Positions 40,801 through 52,095 of a DNA stretch of 64,000 nt are shown piece by piece. Under the pieces are notes generated by a model. That model was not told the DNA's origin. It made no database searches and saw only the letters and a list, made by a program, of their open reading frames with translations. The stretch spans positions 20,682,693 through 20,746,692 of the forward strand of contig NC_051088.1 in NCBI RefSeq assembly GCF_901709675.1, given 5' to 3'. A program made the translations under genes and the position numbers. The first letter of the stretch is position 1, and each line of letters opens with the position of its first letter. Source of the DNA: Syngnathus acus. Taxonomy: Eukaryota > Chordata > Actinopteri > Syngnathiformes > Syngnathidae.

Positions 40801-41917
40801 AATGTCGTCCTTACAGCAGCTCGGTGTGCGTGAAGGGGAAATGTGTGCGCACAGGCTGCGATGGCATCATAGGCTCCAAACTTCAGTTTGACAAGTGTGG
40901 CATATGCGGAGGCGACAGCACAGGATGCATCCGAGTTGTGGGCAACTTCACCAAGAAAAGGTACGAACAAACCCAATTTACTTTTTCAAGTAAAGAAATT
41001 ATGATTGGACAAATGAATATAGAGCAAAAAGTAAAATAGACGACAGAATGTGGTAGCCAACCTAAAAAAAATTAACTAAATTAAGTGAATAGACATGGAA
41101 AAGCAAAAGTTGTCTGGTGACTTAAATACGCTTGCTGGTTTTGAGTTTACATGACCACAAAAACTTTTTTCTGCAGTACATCGTCACATCTGCTTCCTGC
41201 TTAGCTAACCCAATCTCTACTTTCACCCTGACAAACAGTAAGGGCTACACTGATGTAGTGAAGATCCCTGCAGGCTCCACCCACATCAAGGTTCGTCAGC
41301 ACAAGGCCAAAGACCAGACCCGTTACACCGCCTACCTCGCCCTCCGGAGACCCAATGGGGATTACCTCCTCAATGGCAAGTTTATGATCTCCACCTCCGA
41401 GACCATCATTCCGCTCAACGGCTCTGTGCTTAACTACAGTGGCTGGAGTCAAAGGGATGAATGGGTCCACAGCATGGGCCCCGGGGCCCTCCAAGAGGCC
41501 TTGGTAGTCCAGATCCTTGCGACAGATGCTAAAAAAACCCTGGATGTTCGTTACAGCTTCTTTATGCCACGCCGAACGACTCCACAGCAGCCACCGCTAC
41601 TGCTTGTCCAAAGTCTGAATCTGGCCCGTTTGCAGGGCACGACAACTGACACCAAAACCACCACCACTAGCGCTACGACGTCCTCCCCCACTCCCACTAT
41701 TCCGGTCCCTTCACCAACGATAGTTCCCAGTTTGCCTACACCACCGCCCGGACCCCAATGGGTGACAGGAGTATGGATGAGCTGCTCCAGGACTTGTGAC
41801 ACTGGTTGGCAGAGCAGGACAGTTCAGTGTAAGGACCAGGGCGGGAAGCTGTCCAAGGGATGTTTGCTGAATTCCCGCCCCTCCGCTTTTAAACACTGTC
41901 TTGTCAGAAAATGTTAA
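33961..41917 (+). CDS. adamts5: ADAMTS5 (aggrecanase-2 type secreted metalloprotease)
   Basis: Eight exons join in frame: 33961-35052, 39081-39213, 39425-39592, 39772-40055, 40136-40319, 40534-40709, 40785-40960, 41239-41917, giving 963 aa (human about 930). Order: hydrophobic signal peptide, prodomain ([20 protein letters not shown]), furin site RRKR at 254-257, metalloprotease with [13 protein letters not shown] (His406, Glu407, His410, His416) and Met-turn Met435, disintegrin-like region, central TSR (about 564-618), Cys-rich/spacer ([39 protein letters not shown]), Thr/Pro-rich linker (about 868-909), one C-terminal TSR (912-963). [31 protein letters not shown] and a single final TSR are diagnostic for ADAMTS5. 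The family cleaves aggrecan and versican in extracellular matrix. The first ATG before the signal peptide was chosen as start. All splice sites are GT-AG. It lies just upstream of two adamts1 genes, as in the vertebrate ADAMTS5-ADAMTS1 pair. Confidence 0.96.
34300..35170. promoter_or_regulatory. CpG-rich block over adamts5 exon 1
   Basis: Exon 1 and the start of intron 1 are markedly richer in G+C and CpG than the AT-rich surroundings (for example GACGCGCGCGCTCTGC near 34,455 and GGGCGCCGGGACGCAGCGCG near 34,575). This suits a promoter-associated CpG island, although part of the bias comes from the Arg-rich prodomain codons. Confidence 0.45.
36650..36868 (+). repeat. SINE-like teleost dispersed repeat in adamts5 intron 1
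   Basis: Contains TGGAGTTTGCATGTCCACC, ACATAGGTGTGAATGTG, ATTGGCTGCTAGCCAGTTCA and ACTCGCCCGCCACACCAATG in the order expected for the family, ending in AAAATAAAGTGGATGGACGG. Confidence 0.7.
37620..37875 (+). repeat. LINE-type 3' tail with (TCAA)n in adamts5 intron 1
   Basis: A T-rich segment leads into TTGGATGTTCGAAATAAAG and then about eight TCAA units (37,840-37,871), a common ending of fish LINE insertions. The rest of the element is not recognised upstream, so it is a truncated copy. Confidence 0.6.
40342..40472. mobile_element. hAT-like MITE in adamts5 intron 5
   Basis: The left end CACAGGTGTCAAAGTC and the right end GGTTTGACACCCCTG are inverted copies around an interior with GGCCCGGGGGCCAGATACGG and GGTGGCCCGCGAAG. 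The flanking 8-mers GTGTACAG and ATGTAGAG match at six of eight positions, suiting a decayed 8-bp hAT target duplication. It is about 131 bp long with no coding capacity and lies between exons 5 and 6 without touching splice sites. Confidence 0.75.
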
Positions 41918-41966
41918 AATAGCAGGAGGATGGGAACAAGACTTTGTAGGACAAAAGAAGTGGTCG

Positions 41967-41972
41967 AATAAA
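41967..41972 (+). terminator. Possible adamts5 poly(A) signal AATAAA
   Basis: AATAAA lies only about 50 bp after the adamts5 stop codon. If used it would give a very short 3' UTR; later signals could also be used. Confidence 0.4.
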
Positions 41973-42593
41973 AGTGCTGCATGTTGGAATATGGACCAAT
42001 GAATTTAAGACATAATCGAGAACCCTAATCAGGACTGTGAATGTTGAAGCAAGTCTCACAGAGACTCGGCTTAAAGAATGTCTCAGAATCGCAAATCATT
42101 AAGAGAGGACCCGTTTGTTTTCAAGTCAAGGACTTTTGTTGCATGTTGACGACTCAACCTGTTTCAGCATCCACATGTACTTTGTCTTATTTTGTGTCTT
42201 TGTTTGTGTGTGTGAGTGTAGAAGTCCTGTATTCTCCTAATTAAGGGAGACACGTGTCTTTTGCCCTCCAGCTTACTGCATTGCTTTGACCATCCAACTA
42301 TCCAGGGATGGGGGCAGACGATGACCAACAATGGACGGGGAAACCCGGACGTTCGGTGTTTAAATGGTGCTTTACACTCTGTCCATTATGCACAATAATG
42401 TATTACACAAAAGTAGGGGAAACAGATATACTGAGGTTGAGACTTGCTCAGGCTCTCAAAGTTCCTTGCCTCTGCAATAACTCGGGAAGAATGACACAAG
42501 TGTTGATTGCATCTTCTCAAGAACAGAACAGTGTCCTTGCCAAGTCAGCTATCAGAGGGGTAAAGTAACTACGACTCCATGATTGTCCTTAAA

Positions 42594-43045
42594 CTGGAAG
42601 TCAACCCCAACATTTTCTTTGTGATAATATCTTCCGTGCAGCCCAATTAGTCAAAACACGGTGTTCCGATTCATGTTTCCTTTGTGGAAAATGAATTAAA
42701 CAGGCAAAATCCATCTGTTTTTATCGGTCGCCGGGGGCGGCCATTTTGCCACTTGCTGTCGACTGAAAATGACTCGCATATTCTCAGGTCTCAGGTCATA
42801 ACCAATCAAGGCTCAGCTTCAGGAAAACTGGTGAGCCGTGATTGGTTGTGGCGACTGTGATGTCATTTACACTCGACAGCATGTGGCAAAATGGCCGCCA
42901 ACTGAGATGGATAAAAACAATCGGATTTTACCTGTTTAACTCATATTCCAAAAATGCAATATTTATCAGAACCTTGTGTTTAGACTAGTGAGGGCACATG
43001 CAACATATTAGTGTAAAGAAAATTTAGGGGTTTACTTCCTCTTCA
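42594..43045. mobile_element. MITE shared by both duplication units (copy in unit 1)
   Basis: The ends CTGGAAGTCAACCCC and GGGGTTTACTTCC are inverted copies. Inside lies a second inverted pair, GGCGGCCATTTTGCCACTTG and GTGGCAAAATGGCCGCC, around a GATGTCATTTACACTCGACAG segment. The same element occurs at 54,735-55,190, so it was there before the duplication. Confidence 0.7.
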
Positions 43046-43210
43046 AGATTGACGTTCTTGGAGGTTAAAGATGCATCGCTTATTTTGCTTCATTTTTGAA
43101 GTGTGTCTGTGTCTGTGTGTTTGTGCGTCTGCTGACTTGCATTGAGAGTGACATTAAAAATGCAAACAAAGACAATACACTGGGAAATTTCCATTGGTGT
43201 GCACTGCCTT

Positions 43211-43469
43211 TAAGCGGGGTACACACATACTAAAAAAATGGACCGAATATTTCCCACCACTTTTAATCAGTCAGTGAAATCCCAATTTTCAGATCTCACT
43301 GAAAGATCCTGACTAGTGAAGAAATGATTTTATGTGTGGTGTGCTGTCTTGGTTATCTCAAGTACGCCACACGACACACGATGATTTCTTTCCTCATCGA
43401 GTCGGATCCCTCATATTTTCAAAATCGGTCGAGATTTTCAAAATCGGTACGTGTGTGTCCCGCTTTACA
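43211..43469. repeat. Inverted-repeat (MITE-like) element
   Basis: TTAAGCGGGGTACACACA at the left and TACGTGTGTGTCCCGCTTTA at the right are imperfect inverted copies around an AT-rich centre. Confidence 0.55.
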
Positions 43470-44214
43470 TGTTAACAACTCAATGTAAACCATCTTGAAC
43501 AGTGAATGATTTCAATGTATGTGTTAGTATTCCAAACAATTTGCAGAGCCATATGCACATTGGTACACCTCATTGAAACACACAGCTTCTTCCTATGAGG
43601 AAAGCCCTCTCGCTGAACAGCAAAAACGGCACTGAGCTTGTAATTTATTGTTTGTACAACTGCTATGTGTGAATAACAACGCAACGAGATGAGGTTTATT
43701 TATTGTAGTAATTTTGTATCAGATTACTATTTAACTTAGGACTATGCAGAATCCTCAGTGTCAGGATATAGTGTTTCTTTTCCAGTCGTGGGATGTACAT
43801 AAAATATCTATATTTAAAAAAGAATCTCACTGTGTGTGATGTTTTTTTGTTAACTATCAATACAAACTTTTTTTTACAAATTATTCTCTATTGACTCTAA
43901 GGACGGAAAGTAAAATGTATTGGGTTGCTAAACAGCAAGTGCTACAAATCCAAGTATGTCCCAAATGTACTGAATTTGATGAGGTATGGAGAAGTAAATG
44001 TTAAAGATGAATGTACACAATAAACTACAATGTTGCATTACTTATTGTAGTCTCCATTATAGTGAACCCTGTTTGATCTTAAAAATGACCAACTGCAGCT
44101 GCCTGTTTGCGCCGAGTTCACAGATTTGGATCTCAGCTCAGGCTTCCCTGTTTGGTATTTGAATATGCTCCTCTAACTCGTATTTCTACCTGCATACCAA
44201 AACAAATTCCAGGA

Positions 44215-44355
44215 AGAATAAATTCTCCATAGGTGTGAATATGAGTTTGAAGGCTTGTCAATATCTGTCCTGTGACCTGCTGATGACCGGTCCAGGATGT
44301 AACCAACATCTCACCTAAGAGTTATCTGGGACTGGCTCCAGCTCTAATGCAATCA
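44215..44355 (+). repeat. SINE-like teleost dispersed repeat, diverged
   Basis: Shows CCATAGGTGTGAATATGAG, GTCCTGTGACCTGCTGATGA, a CCGGTCCAGGATGTAACC segment and GGGACTGGCTCCAGCTC in the family order. Confidence 0.6.
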
Positions 44356-45359
44356 TAACATAGTCATCCTGTTATAGGTATGTGGTATACCCTGAACTGG
44401 TCACCATGATATTAACATAGCCACCTGTTGCCTCTTCATACAAAAGAGCAGTCGTGTAAAAAGTACCTGGAAGCATTACTTGATCCAAAAAAAAAAAAAA
44501 AAACGTAAAAGTTAAATTCCTTTTGTATAATATTACAGCCATTTGCTCTGCTTGGATATCAAATGGCATGTTCAAACATTAAATGTATTGGAGTAAAATT
44601 ATTTTTTGGAGTCAGTGATTACAATTTTGACAATGTGCTTATTTTAATCGAATTTGATTTATTTAGTTTACTTTATTGGTGGTTAAAAATCTGTGAGTTT
44701 GCACATGAGTTACCAAATGGACTTAATGAAATACAGGCGTCTGTTGGCTTCAAGCTGGAATGAGCGACAGAGAGAGCGAGACAGACACGCATTAGCAGTG
44801 CACACATATGCAAGGGCCTCTTTGGAATGTCGAATCTTCTAACCTTTACACCACATTTCCTTAACCTTTATGGAAAATGTCATTGGGTCAAGGAGAGATG
44901 AACTGCTGCCTCCTTTCAAACACAGGAAAAGACAGCACTGTTTAAAATGAATTTGCCTGAACTTTTCCTATGATGGCAAGTAATACTGACACTAGCGTGA
45001 AACCACTATTTTCTGAAGATGGACTACACAAAGTTTTCCTTGGATCCATGCATGCTTGTCATATTTATTGGGTTGTCGATATTCCCCATAGTGTCAAAGG
45101 CAATGTGACATAAGGCAGCACCAACAGTGACTAGACTCAGTCAGAAAGAAACCAGGGAGCGAAATAAAATAGAAGGAATCGGGCTGACGACAACAACTAG
45201 AGATGAAAACATAGCAAATACACAACGCATGAAAATGAGACACAGGTAGATGTGCATTGGGTCAATAAAGCAATAAATCTTGGCTCCAGCCTTCCTGTTT
45301 CTCCGGGGACTCCAAGGACAACATTCCCAGAATATATTTTAGCTTAATTGACGACTACA

Positions 45360-45500
45360 TTAGTATATATAGGTGTGAAATTGTGAATGATAGTCTGTAT
45401 GTGTCCTGCAATTGGCTGGCTACCTTTCCATATCGGCGAGAGGAGGGTGCAGGTCACCTGCCACGCCAATAATAAAAAACGCTGGAGAAAATAGATTGGT
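45360..45500 (+). repeat. SINE-like teleost dispersed repeat
   Basis: Contains TATATAGGTGTGAAATTGTG, GTGTCCTGCAATTGGCTGG and CACCTGCCACGCCAATAAT in the usual order. Confidence 0.65.
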
Positions 45501-46499
45501 GGCGAGCCTGACTGCCAGAAAAGCGTTAAGCTTTTCTCGACCCTCCAATGTAATACAATATCGCCATCTTGTGGTTTAACATTGAATTGCATTAAAAACC
45601 GTTAAGACGTTATTTAGGTCGTTTCTGACATCTCGTGGATATATGTTGAATTACAGTCACTCTTTTTCTTTGCTCTTATTTTTAAGGTGGACTAATCAAT
45701 TAGGTAGTCGACACGTAGTTTTACAAAAGCTTTGCTATGACGATAAAGAAATGGACAGATGGATGGATGGAGGATAAGGAATATATACCAACATTATTAG
45801 TTGCATTTGCGAGAATTCTGTTAATAATTTTAACCTTGCTTTTATAAAGACAGAGAAATTGTTTCTAACAAGCCGATGTGATTTCATATTTGAAGTTAGG
45901 TTTAAGTGATAAAGTTGATGAGAGAAATGAGGTTTTTCTTCAGAGTGCTGAAGTAGTTATTTAGGTGAAATCCTAGGCTGCTCTACTCGCCGACCACGCA
46001 GAGGAGGACAAATCTGGGCGGGAGGGGAAAGAGATCCACGGACGGGGGCTGAATATGTTTGAGTTCCAATACAGGAGCTGCCCCGGCTTTAGATGCGTTC
46101 CACCTTAAAAACTCAGCGGCCCCTCTCAGCTCCCTCTCCCCGAAAGTTGCACTCGCTCGCTGCCTGGCAGCGGCTCAACGCTGTTAACTTGGCCGGGAGA
46201 AACTGAGCAGTGAGTGTGAGCACGCCACTCGGAACCCTGCCGAGTGTGATATGGTTACCATTTTTTTTGTCCATTTGATTTTTTCTGTTCCCTAGTCGCA
46301 CACTGCACATGATTAAGAATGTACCTCGGAATGCTTACTTTAATGAGTCTCAGTTACTGGAAATGCAAACCATATATGGGAGGGGGGGTAAACTGTTTAT
46401 ATTTTGGGTTAAAACAAACGAAACTCGGGGCTCCGCTGGTGGAATTTTCCTTTGCTGCCCTCAGCCCCTTTTTTGTTAACAGTGATTGATTATTATGAC

Positions 46500-46620
46500 A
46501 ACGTGAAACGTTTGGTTGCGCACATGACTTGGCCCCGAGAGGGCCCTCAAAAAAGGGGGTGGGGCACCGTGCCGGGGCGTATTTAAGGCCGGACAATTCT
46601 GATTGCCAGTCAAAAAGCAG
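46500..46620 (+). promoter_or_regulatory. Putative core promoter of adamts1 copy 1
   Basis: A TATA-like TATTTAAG at 46,580-46,587 follows a GC-rich stretch (GGGGTGGGGCACCGTGCCGG), and the putative 5' UTR begins about 25-35 bp later. The block is conserved in the second unit at 55,834-55,904. About 540 bp upstream (near 46,016) lies a GC-box-like GGGCGGGAGGGG, which is missing from unit 2. No transcript evidence is available. Confidence 0.55.
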
Positions 46621-46949
46621 CGAATCCATCTGGGAGTCAGCAGAACCAAAAAGAACCGCTGCATCTTAAAGACAAAACCAGGCGCTGATATTTGCTCAGT
46701 TTGGGAGAAACAGGGAGAGCGAAAGACCCGTTGGATTTACTACTGAGAGTCAGCTTTTATTTTCCCTGACTCAAATAGGCTTTTTGTCAGTGTGACAGTT
46801 AACTTTAAACAAGATTTGCACTGGATTTCTTTTTTCTTTTTTTAGCGCAGTGTGACTAGATTTTTGGAACTTGTATGTATTAAGTTAGTAGGACTTTACT
46901 AACGTCATCACGCGAACGTTTCCATCTGCTTGTTGGATTCCACTTCTGT

Positions 46950-47703
46950 ATGATGTGGCTTGTCTGTGTTTCTATTGGTTTCATGGCTGGTCTGTGCACC
47001 GGCTCGACGCAAAGCCCTTGGGAAGAGAGTACCGTAGTGCCTGTCAGGCTTGACCCAACGGTCCGGCTGGCGAGTGACACCCAACCGAAGCGAACCTACT
47101 CCCCTGAAGAAAATGCAGAAAAGTGTCGGAGATGAGAGTGTACAGGCTGGACGCGTTTGGTCAAGCGATTATCTTGCAGCTGGAGCCGGATCAGACGTTC
47201 CTGTCCCCGGGATTCGTCTTCCACATTGTGGGGACTCCCGAATCCGAGCTGAGTCAGGAACCCAAGAGCGCAGACGAGCACGGTTGTTTCTTCTCGGGCA
47301 CGGTGAACGGAGAAGAGCACTCCGCTGCTGCGTTAAACCTGTGCCAGGGACTGAGTGGTGGATTTTACTTTCAAGGGCAAGAGTATTTCATCAAACCTCT
47401 CAACACAAGTGACTTCGTGAATGATGAGGAAAAGGACGAGGAAGTCCACCTCATCCGCCGGAGGGCTCGGGCAGAGGCGGGTGAGAGCAGCTCCAAATGT
47501 GGGGTCAATGAGGACGAGGATCGAGTGCCAACAAATCTGGAGAAAAAGCCTGAACGTGAAGCCGTCAAGAAAGACCAAACAGGTAGCGTTTGTACACACA
47601 CTCACACACACACGCACGTGTCTGTGTGTGTATATAAAATTGTATAAAATCTCCACGAGCATTAAAATCTGTATATAGCTATGAAATCTTTCTTTCTTTC
47701 TTT

Positions 47704-47762
<59 letters not shown>

Positions 47763-47821
47763 ATCATATATATATATGTATATATATATATACAATATAT
47801 ATATATATGTATATATATATA

Positions 47822-47876
<55 letters not shown>

Positions 47877-50800
47877 GGATGAAATAATAGTTCTATAAAA
47901 TAACCGTGCGTGCATGTGGGTCCGCAAGTGCAGATATTATTGCCGACCCATCAACAATTTGACAGCACCGTACACGCTGTGCCAACAGGGGCGGAGTATG
48001 GGCGGGAGTGGGTGGCACAGGTCCTTCATTCTCAAGGGGAACCATGAGGAAGGAGGGAGCAAGAGCAGGCAGGGGTTTAAGCAGAGCCAGTCGCAGCCCG
48101 GCAGCGCTGAGACGTGCTAACTCACCTCCTGGTACAGAAATGTGTCCCCCTACAGAGGATTTTTTTCCCCCGTACAAACTATGTCAGAATTTTCCAGCAG
48201 AAAAGGTCATTTTGAGAACAAGAAGTGGGAGGAGGAGTCATGACGCTAAGTCATGGCATCCTGCCTCCACCCCCACACACACACATATACACTCACACAC
48301 ACTTTCACACACATACACACACACAGAAAAAACTCTCTTTGGAACTTAATATCCATCCAGCCATCTGCTTTTCCCAGCATCTTTGAATTTTTGCTGATGC
48401 AAACGTGCATGAACGGGGGAGGAAGTTGGAGTACTGTGCCCACAGAAAAAAAAGGGAAAAAAGAAAACCCACACAAGCACAGAGAACGTTCAAATTTCAC
48501 ACAGGCGGACCTCAGCCAGAGATTGAAACAAGGAACCTCTCTGCCATGATGTGCTTACTATTTGGCCACCATGCTGCCTTTATTAACAGCAGATTGTTAA
48601 ACACAAATCAAATGCAGAAAGCGAGAATAGCCATTTTGATTTACATACTTGAGTGTTTTTCTGTCCCTGCTACTTTTCACATTTGCGCACAACACTGAAT
48701 TTGACCTCTTTGCAAAAAGTATCATTAGGAACATCTGCACAAAAAATGACGACAGAAAACATTGTAATAAATTTTCTTAACCCTCATCCCATCCCGCAGG
48801 CCCCCACAGGACCAAGCGTTTTGTTTCCACTCCTCGCTATCTGGAGATTATGCTGGTGGCTGACCAGTCCATGGCCGAATTCCACGGTGCTGGGCTCAAG
48901 GCTTACCTCCTCACCATCATGGCGGTGGCATCTCGTCTGTATCGCCACCCGAGCATCCACAACTCCATCAGCCTAGCTGTGGTAAAGCTGCTGGTGGTTT
49001 ACGAAGAAGAGCGAGGCCCTCAAGTGTCGTCCAATGCTGCAATGACCCTCCGCAACTTCTGCCAGTGGCAGCGGCAGCACAACCCCCCCAGTGACCGCCA
49101 CCCTGAGCACTATGATACAGCTATGCTCTTCACCAGAACGGTAGGTTGGAGGAGGATGAGAAGAATTGTGGGGAAGAATCAGAGATAAAGAGCATGTTTT
49201 GACTCCTTGGTCTGTTTCTTCAGGACCTGTGTGGTGCCCATTCCTGTGACACTCTTGGAATGGCTGACGTCGGTACGGTGTGTGACCCAGACAGAAGCTG
49301 CTCAATTATCGAAGATGACGGACTCCAAGCTGCATTCACCGTGGCCCATGAACTAGGTGAGTAGAAAAATGCTCAGCTCTGATATGTGACAATGATACGT
49401 CGTGAGCACGACTAAGTGTGGTTTTGTTGTACTGTCCCGCAGGACATGTCTTCAACATGCCTCACGATGATGCCCAGCTATGCTCTGGGGTGAACGGTCC
49501 CCATTGGGGCTCCCACATGATGGCCTCCACCCTGTCCAATCTTGACCAGCAGCAGCCATGGTCCGCCTGTTCCGCACTCATGGTCACCACTTTTCTCGAC
49601 AATGGCCACGGTCAATGTCTGCTTGATAAACCAGTCAAGCCTCAAGCGCTCCCTCAGCCCCTCCCCGGGACAGTCTACGATGCAGACCATCAGTGTCGGC
49701 TGACTTTCGGCGACGACTCCCAACATTGCCCTGACCTGAGCACTACTTGTGCGGCTCTGTGGTGCACCGTTACGACAACCAACGGTTTGCTGGTTTGCCA
49801 GACCAAGAACTCCCCATGGGCCGATGGAACGTCCTGTGGGCACGACAGCTACTGCCTGGCAGGGCAGTGTCTCACAAAGTCTCAAGCTTCCAAACATCAG
49901 GTAGAAACGTAACTTCTTTTATTCTCATGCCTCGGGTATAAGTCAGACTGTAACCCTGTGTAACATTTCCAGATTCCTGTCAACGGTGGCTGGGGCGTGT
50001 GGGGTCCCTGGGGTGACTGCTCTCGGACATGCGGGGGAGGGGTGCAGTACTCCTTCCGTTCATGTGATAACCCTTTGCCAAAGAATGGAGGCAAGTACTG
50101 TGAGGGCAAGAGGATCCAGTACCGCTCTTGTAACACAGAGCTCTGCCCTGACACCAATGGTAAGTCAGCAAAAAATTGTCACTTGAGTGGGAATTATTCA
50201 AAAGGTGCAAACACGATCACTGAGAATTCTCTTTACTCTTCAGGCTTGTCATTTCGGGAGGAGCAGTGTCTGGCTCACAATGACATGTCAGCCCAAATGT
50301 CTCTTGGATCAGGCGAGGGTGTTGAATGGGTGCCCAAATATGCCGGTGTTTCACCCAAAGACCGCTGCAAGCTTGTGTGCAGGGCCAAAGGAACAGGATA
50401 CTTCTTTGTCCTCAAATCCAAGGCAAGAATTTTGAAAAATTTATTTTTTGTTATATTTTGAATGTCTTCACAAATCCTCATTACCCTCGTGCTGACATGT
50501 AAGACAAACGATCAGGTTTCGTCTTCCAGCACCCTCACTGCCAATGTACTTTTTCTTTTTTTTTTTTAACATGCATAAAAATAAGTGTAGTAAAATACAG
50601 TAACTTGTAGAAAAAACAGCTAAATTAAAACATCAACAAATAAAACAAGAACATAGATTAAATTTCAACGTATCTCTTCCTACATTCATATACAGTATTT
50701 CTTTCATTATTAGTCGTGATGTTTGGTACTACACTATGACGCTAACTTAATTCCATCAAACCATATTTTTGGCGGCATTTTCTCACCATAATACTGGGAT

Positions 50801-52095
50801 GTATTTTGGCCCCAACCCTGACAACTACTTTCTACCTCTTGACATACTGTTCTGAAATAACTCATTCAAGGCAGGATTTTAATCTCGAGATTTTTGTCTG
50901 TCGCCCCCAGGTGGCGGATGGAACACCCTGCAGCCCCGATTCCACCTCAGTTTGTGTTCAAGGCCAATGTGTCAAGGCTGGATGTGATCGTGTTATTGGC
51001 TCCAACCAGCGCTACGATAAATGTGGAGTATGCGGAGGGGATGGCGCCACCTGCAAAAAAGTGTCAGGCTCACTGGAGCGTGCCAGGTAATAATCCAGGA
51101 TACTTTTTGTTCTGAACAATAATAAAGATAGGCAGTTTATTTACTGCCAGGTCAAATCAAATATCAAATCACTGATGAAATATCTTTATGTGGAGTTTGC
51201 ATTCACTCCCCGTGCTCACGTGAGCTTTCTCATGTGAGTTAGGTTCATGACAACTCTAAATTGTCCATCATTGTGATTGTAAATGTGCATTAGCGATTGG
51301 CCAGCAACTAGTGTAGTATAGTTGTAGCCTAAACTAAACAATTGTTGTCTTTGTTACAGGCCTGGGTACCAAGACGTGGTGACAATCCCAGCGGGCGCCA
51401 CCCATCTTGACATCAAACAGCGTGCCCCTGGTAACGGTCGTCATGACAACAGTTACTTGGCAATGCGCCGACAGGATGGTACCTACCTGTTGAATGGTGA
51501 TTATAAGCTAATGACCATGGAGACGGACATCCCTCTGCGTGGGGCGCTACTACGCTACAGTGGTTCTTCTGCCAGTCTCGAGCGGCTCCGCAGCTTTTCC
51601 CCCCTCCCCGAGCCTCTCACTATTCAGGTGTTGTCTGTGGGAGAAGCCCCAAGGCCCAGAGTGAAGTACAGCTACTTTGCCCCCAGACCCAATAACGCTG
51701 CTTCTTCCAACAACGGAGGTCGTCGGCATTCCATCAATGCTATCCGAGAGTTGGGTGTTGCCGAGTGGGCTCTGATGGAATGGGGTCCCTGCTCCCAGAC
51801 TTGTGGAGGTGGCATGCAGCAGAGAGAGGTGGTGTGTCTGGATCCCCAGGGCCGTCCATCCAAGGATTGTCCAGAAGAATTGCGGCCTTTGGCCTCACGA
51901 TCCTGTGCCTCTCAGCCTTGCCCCTCTTGGCTTCTCGGAGAATGGTCCGCATGCTCAAAAACCTGTGGCAGAGGTTTCCGAAAACGCCAGCTTCGATGCA
52001 TTGGCTATGATGGCCTCACACTGACCCATGACAGCTGTGACTCCAAAAACCGCCCGCGACCCCTCCTAGAGCTGTGTTATCAAGGTGCCTGCTAA
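46950..52095 (+). CDS. adamts1: ADAMTS1, tandem copy 1 (frameshifted in exon 1)
   Basis: Eight exons: 46950-47582, 48800-49140, 49224-49356, 49443-49900, 49973-50159, 50244-50422, 50911-51086, 51360-52095. They encode a signal peptide, prodomain ([20 protein letters not shown]), furin site RTKR (48,808-48,819), metalloprotease with [13 protein letters not shown] and a Met-turn in HMMAS, disintegrin-like region, TSR ([14 protein letters not shown]), Cys-rich/spacer ([51 protein letters not shown]) and two C-terminal TSRs. [10 protein letters not shown], three TSRs in all, and position after adamts5 identify ADAMTS1, a secreted versican/aggrecan-cleaving protease; ADAMTS15 is the nearest alternative. 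Two extra bases (T at 47,114, G at 47,123) against copy 2 shift the frame: translation from ATG 46,950 ends at TGA 47,133-47,135. The body frame has a TGA at 47,105 and its first ATG at 47,132, so no signal peptide is in frame with it. Intron 6 has a GC donor. The gene may be dead, leaderless, or affected by a sequence error. Confidence 0.85.
47688..47868. repeat. (TTTC)n and long (TA)n microsatellite in intron 1 of copy 1
   Basis: About five TTTC units run into roughly 160 bp of nearly pure TA, broken by a few G/C bases. It is absent from copy 2, where the two flanking CA-rich tracts are joined. Confidence 0.97.

Larger units (their letters stand above)
43163..45827. other. 2.66-kb segment present in unit 1 but absent from unit 2
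   Basis: In unit 2 the sequence ATTAAAAATG (ending 55,299) is joined directly to TTTTAACCTTGC (55,300). In unit 1 the corresponding points are 43,162 and 45,828. The extra segment holds an inverted-repeat element (43,211-43,469) and two SINE-like repeats, and no gene. It is either a deletion in unit 2 or insertions in unit 1. The absence of target duplications at its ends favours a deletion. Confidence 0.75.

Noticed and set aside
47123-47131. Start of adamts1 copy 1 at 47,123
   Set aside because: The codon there is GTG. The first ATG of the body frame is 47,132, and neither start gives a signal peptide.
47333-47927. Open frames rich in Ile-Tyr and Tyr-Ile
   Set aside because: They are translations of the (TA)n microsatellite, not proteins.
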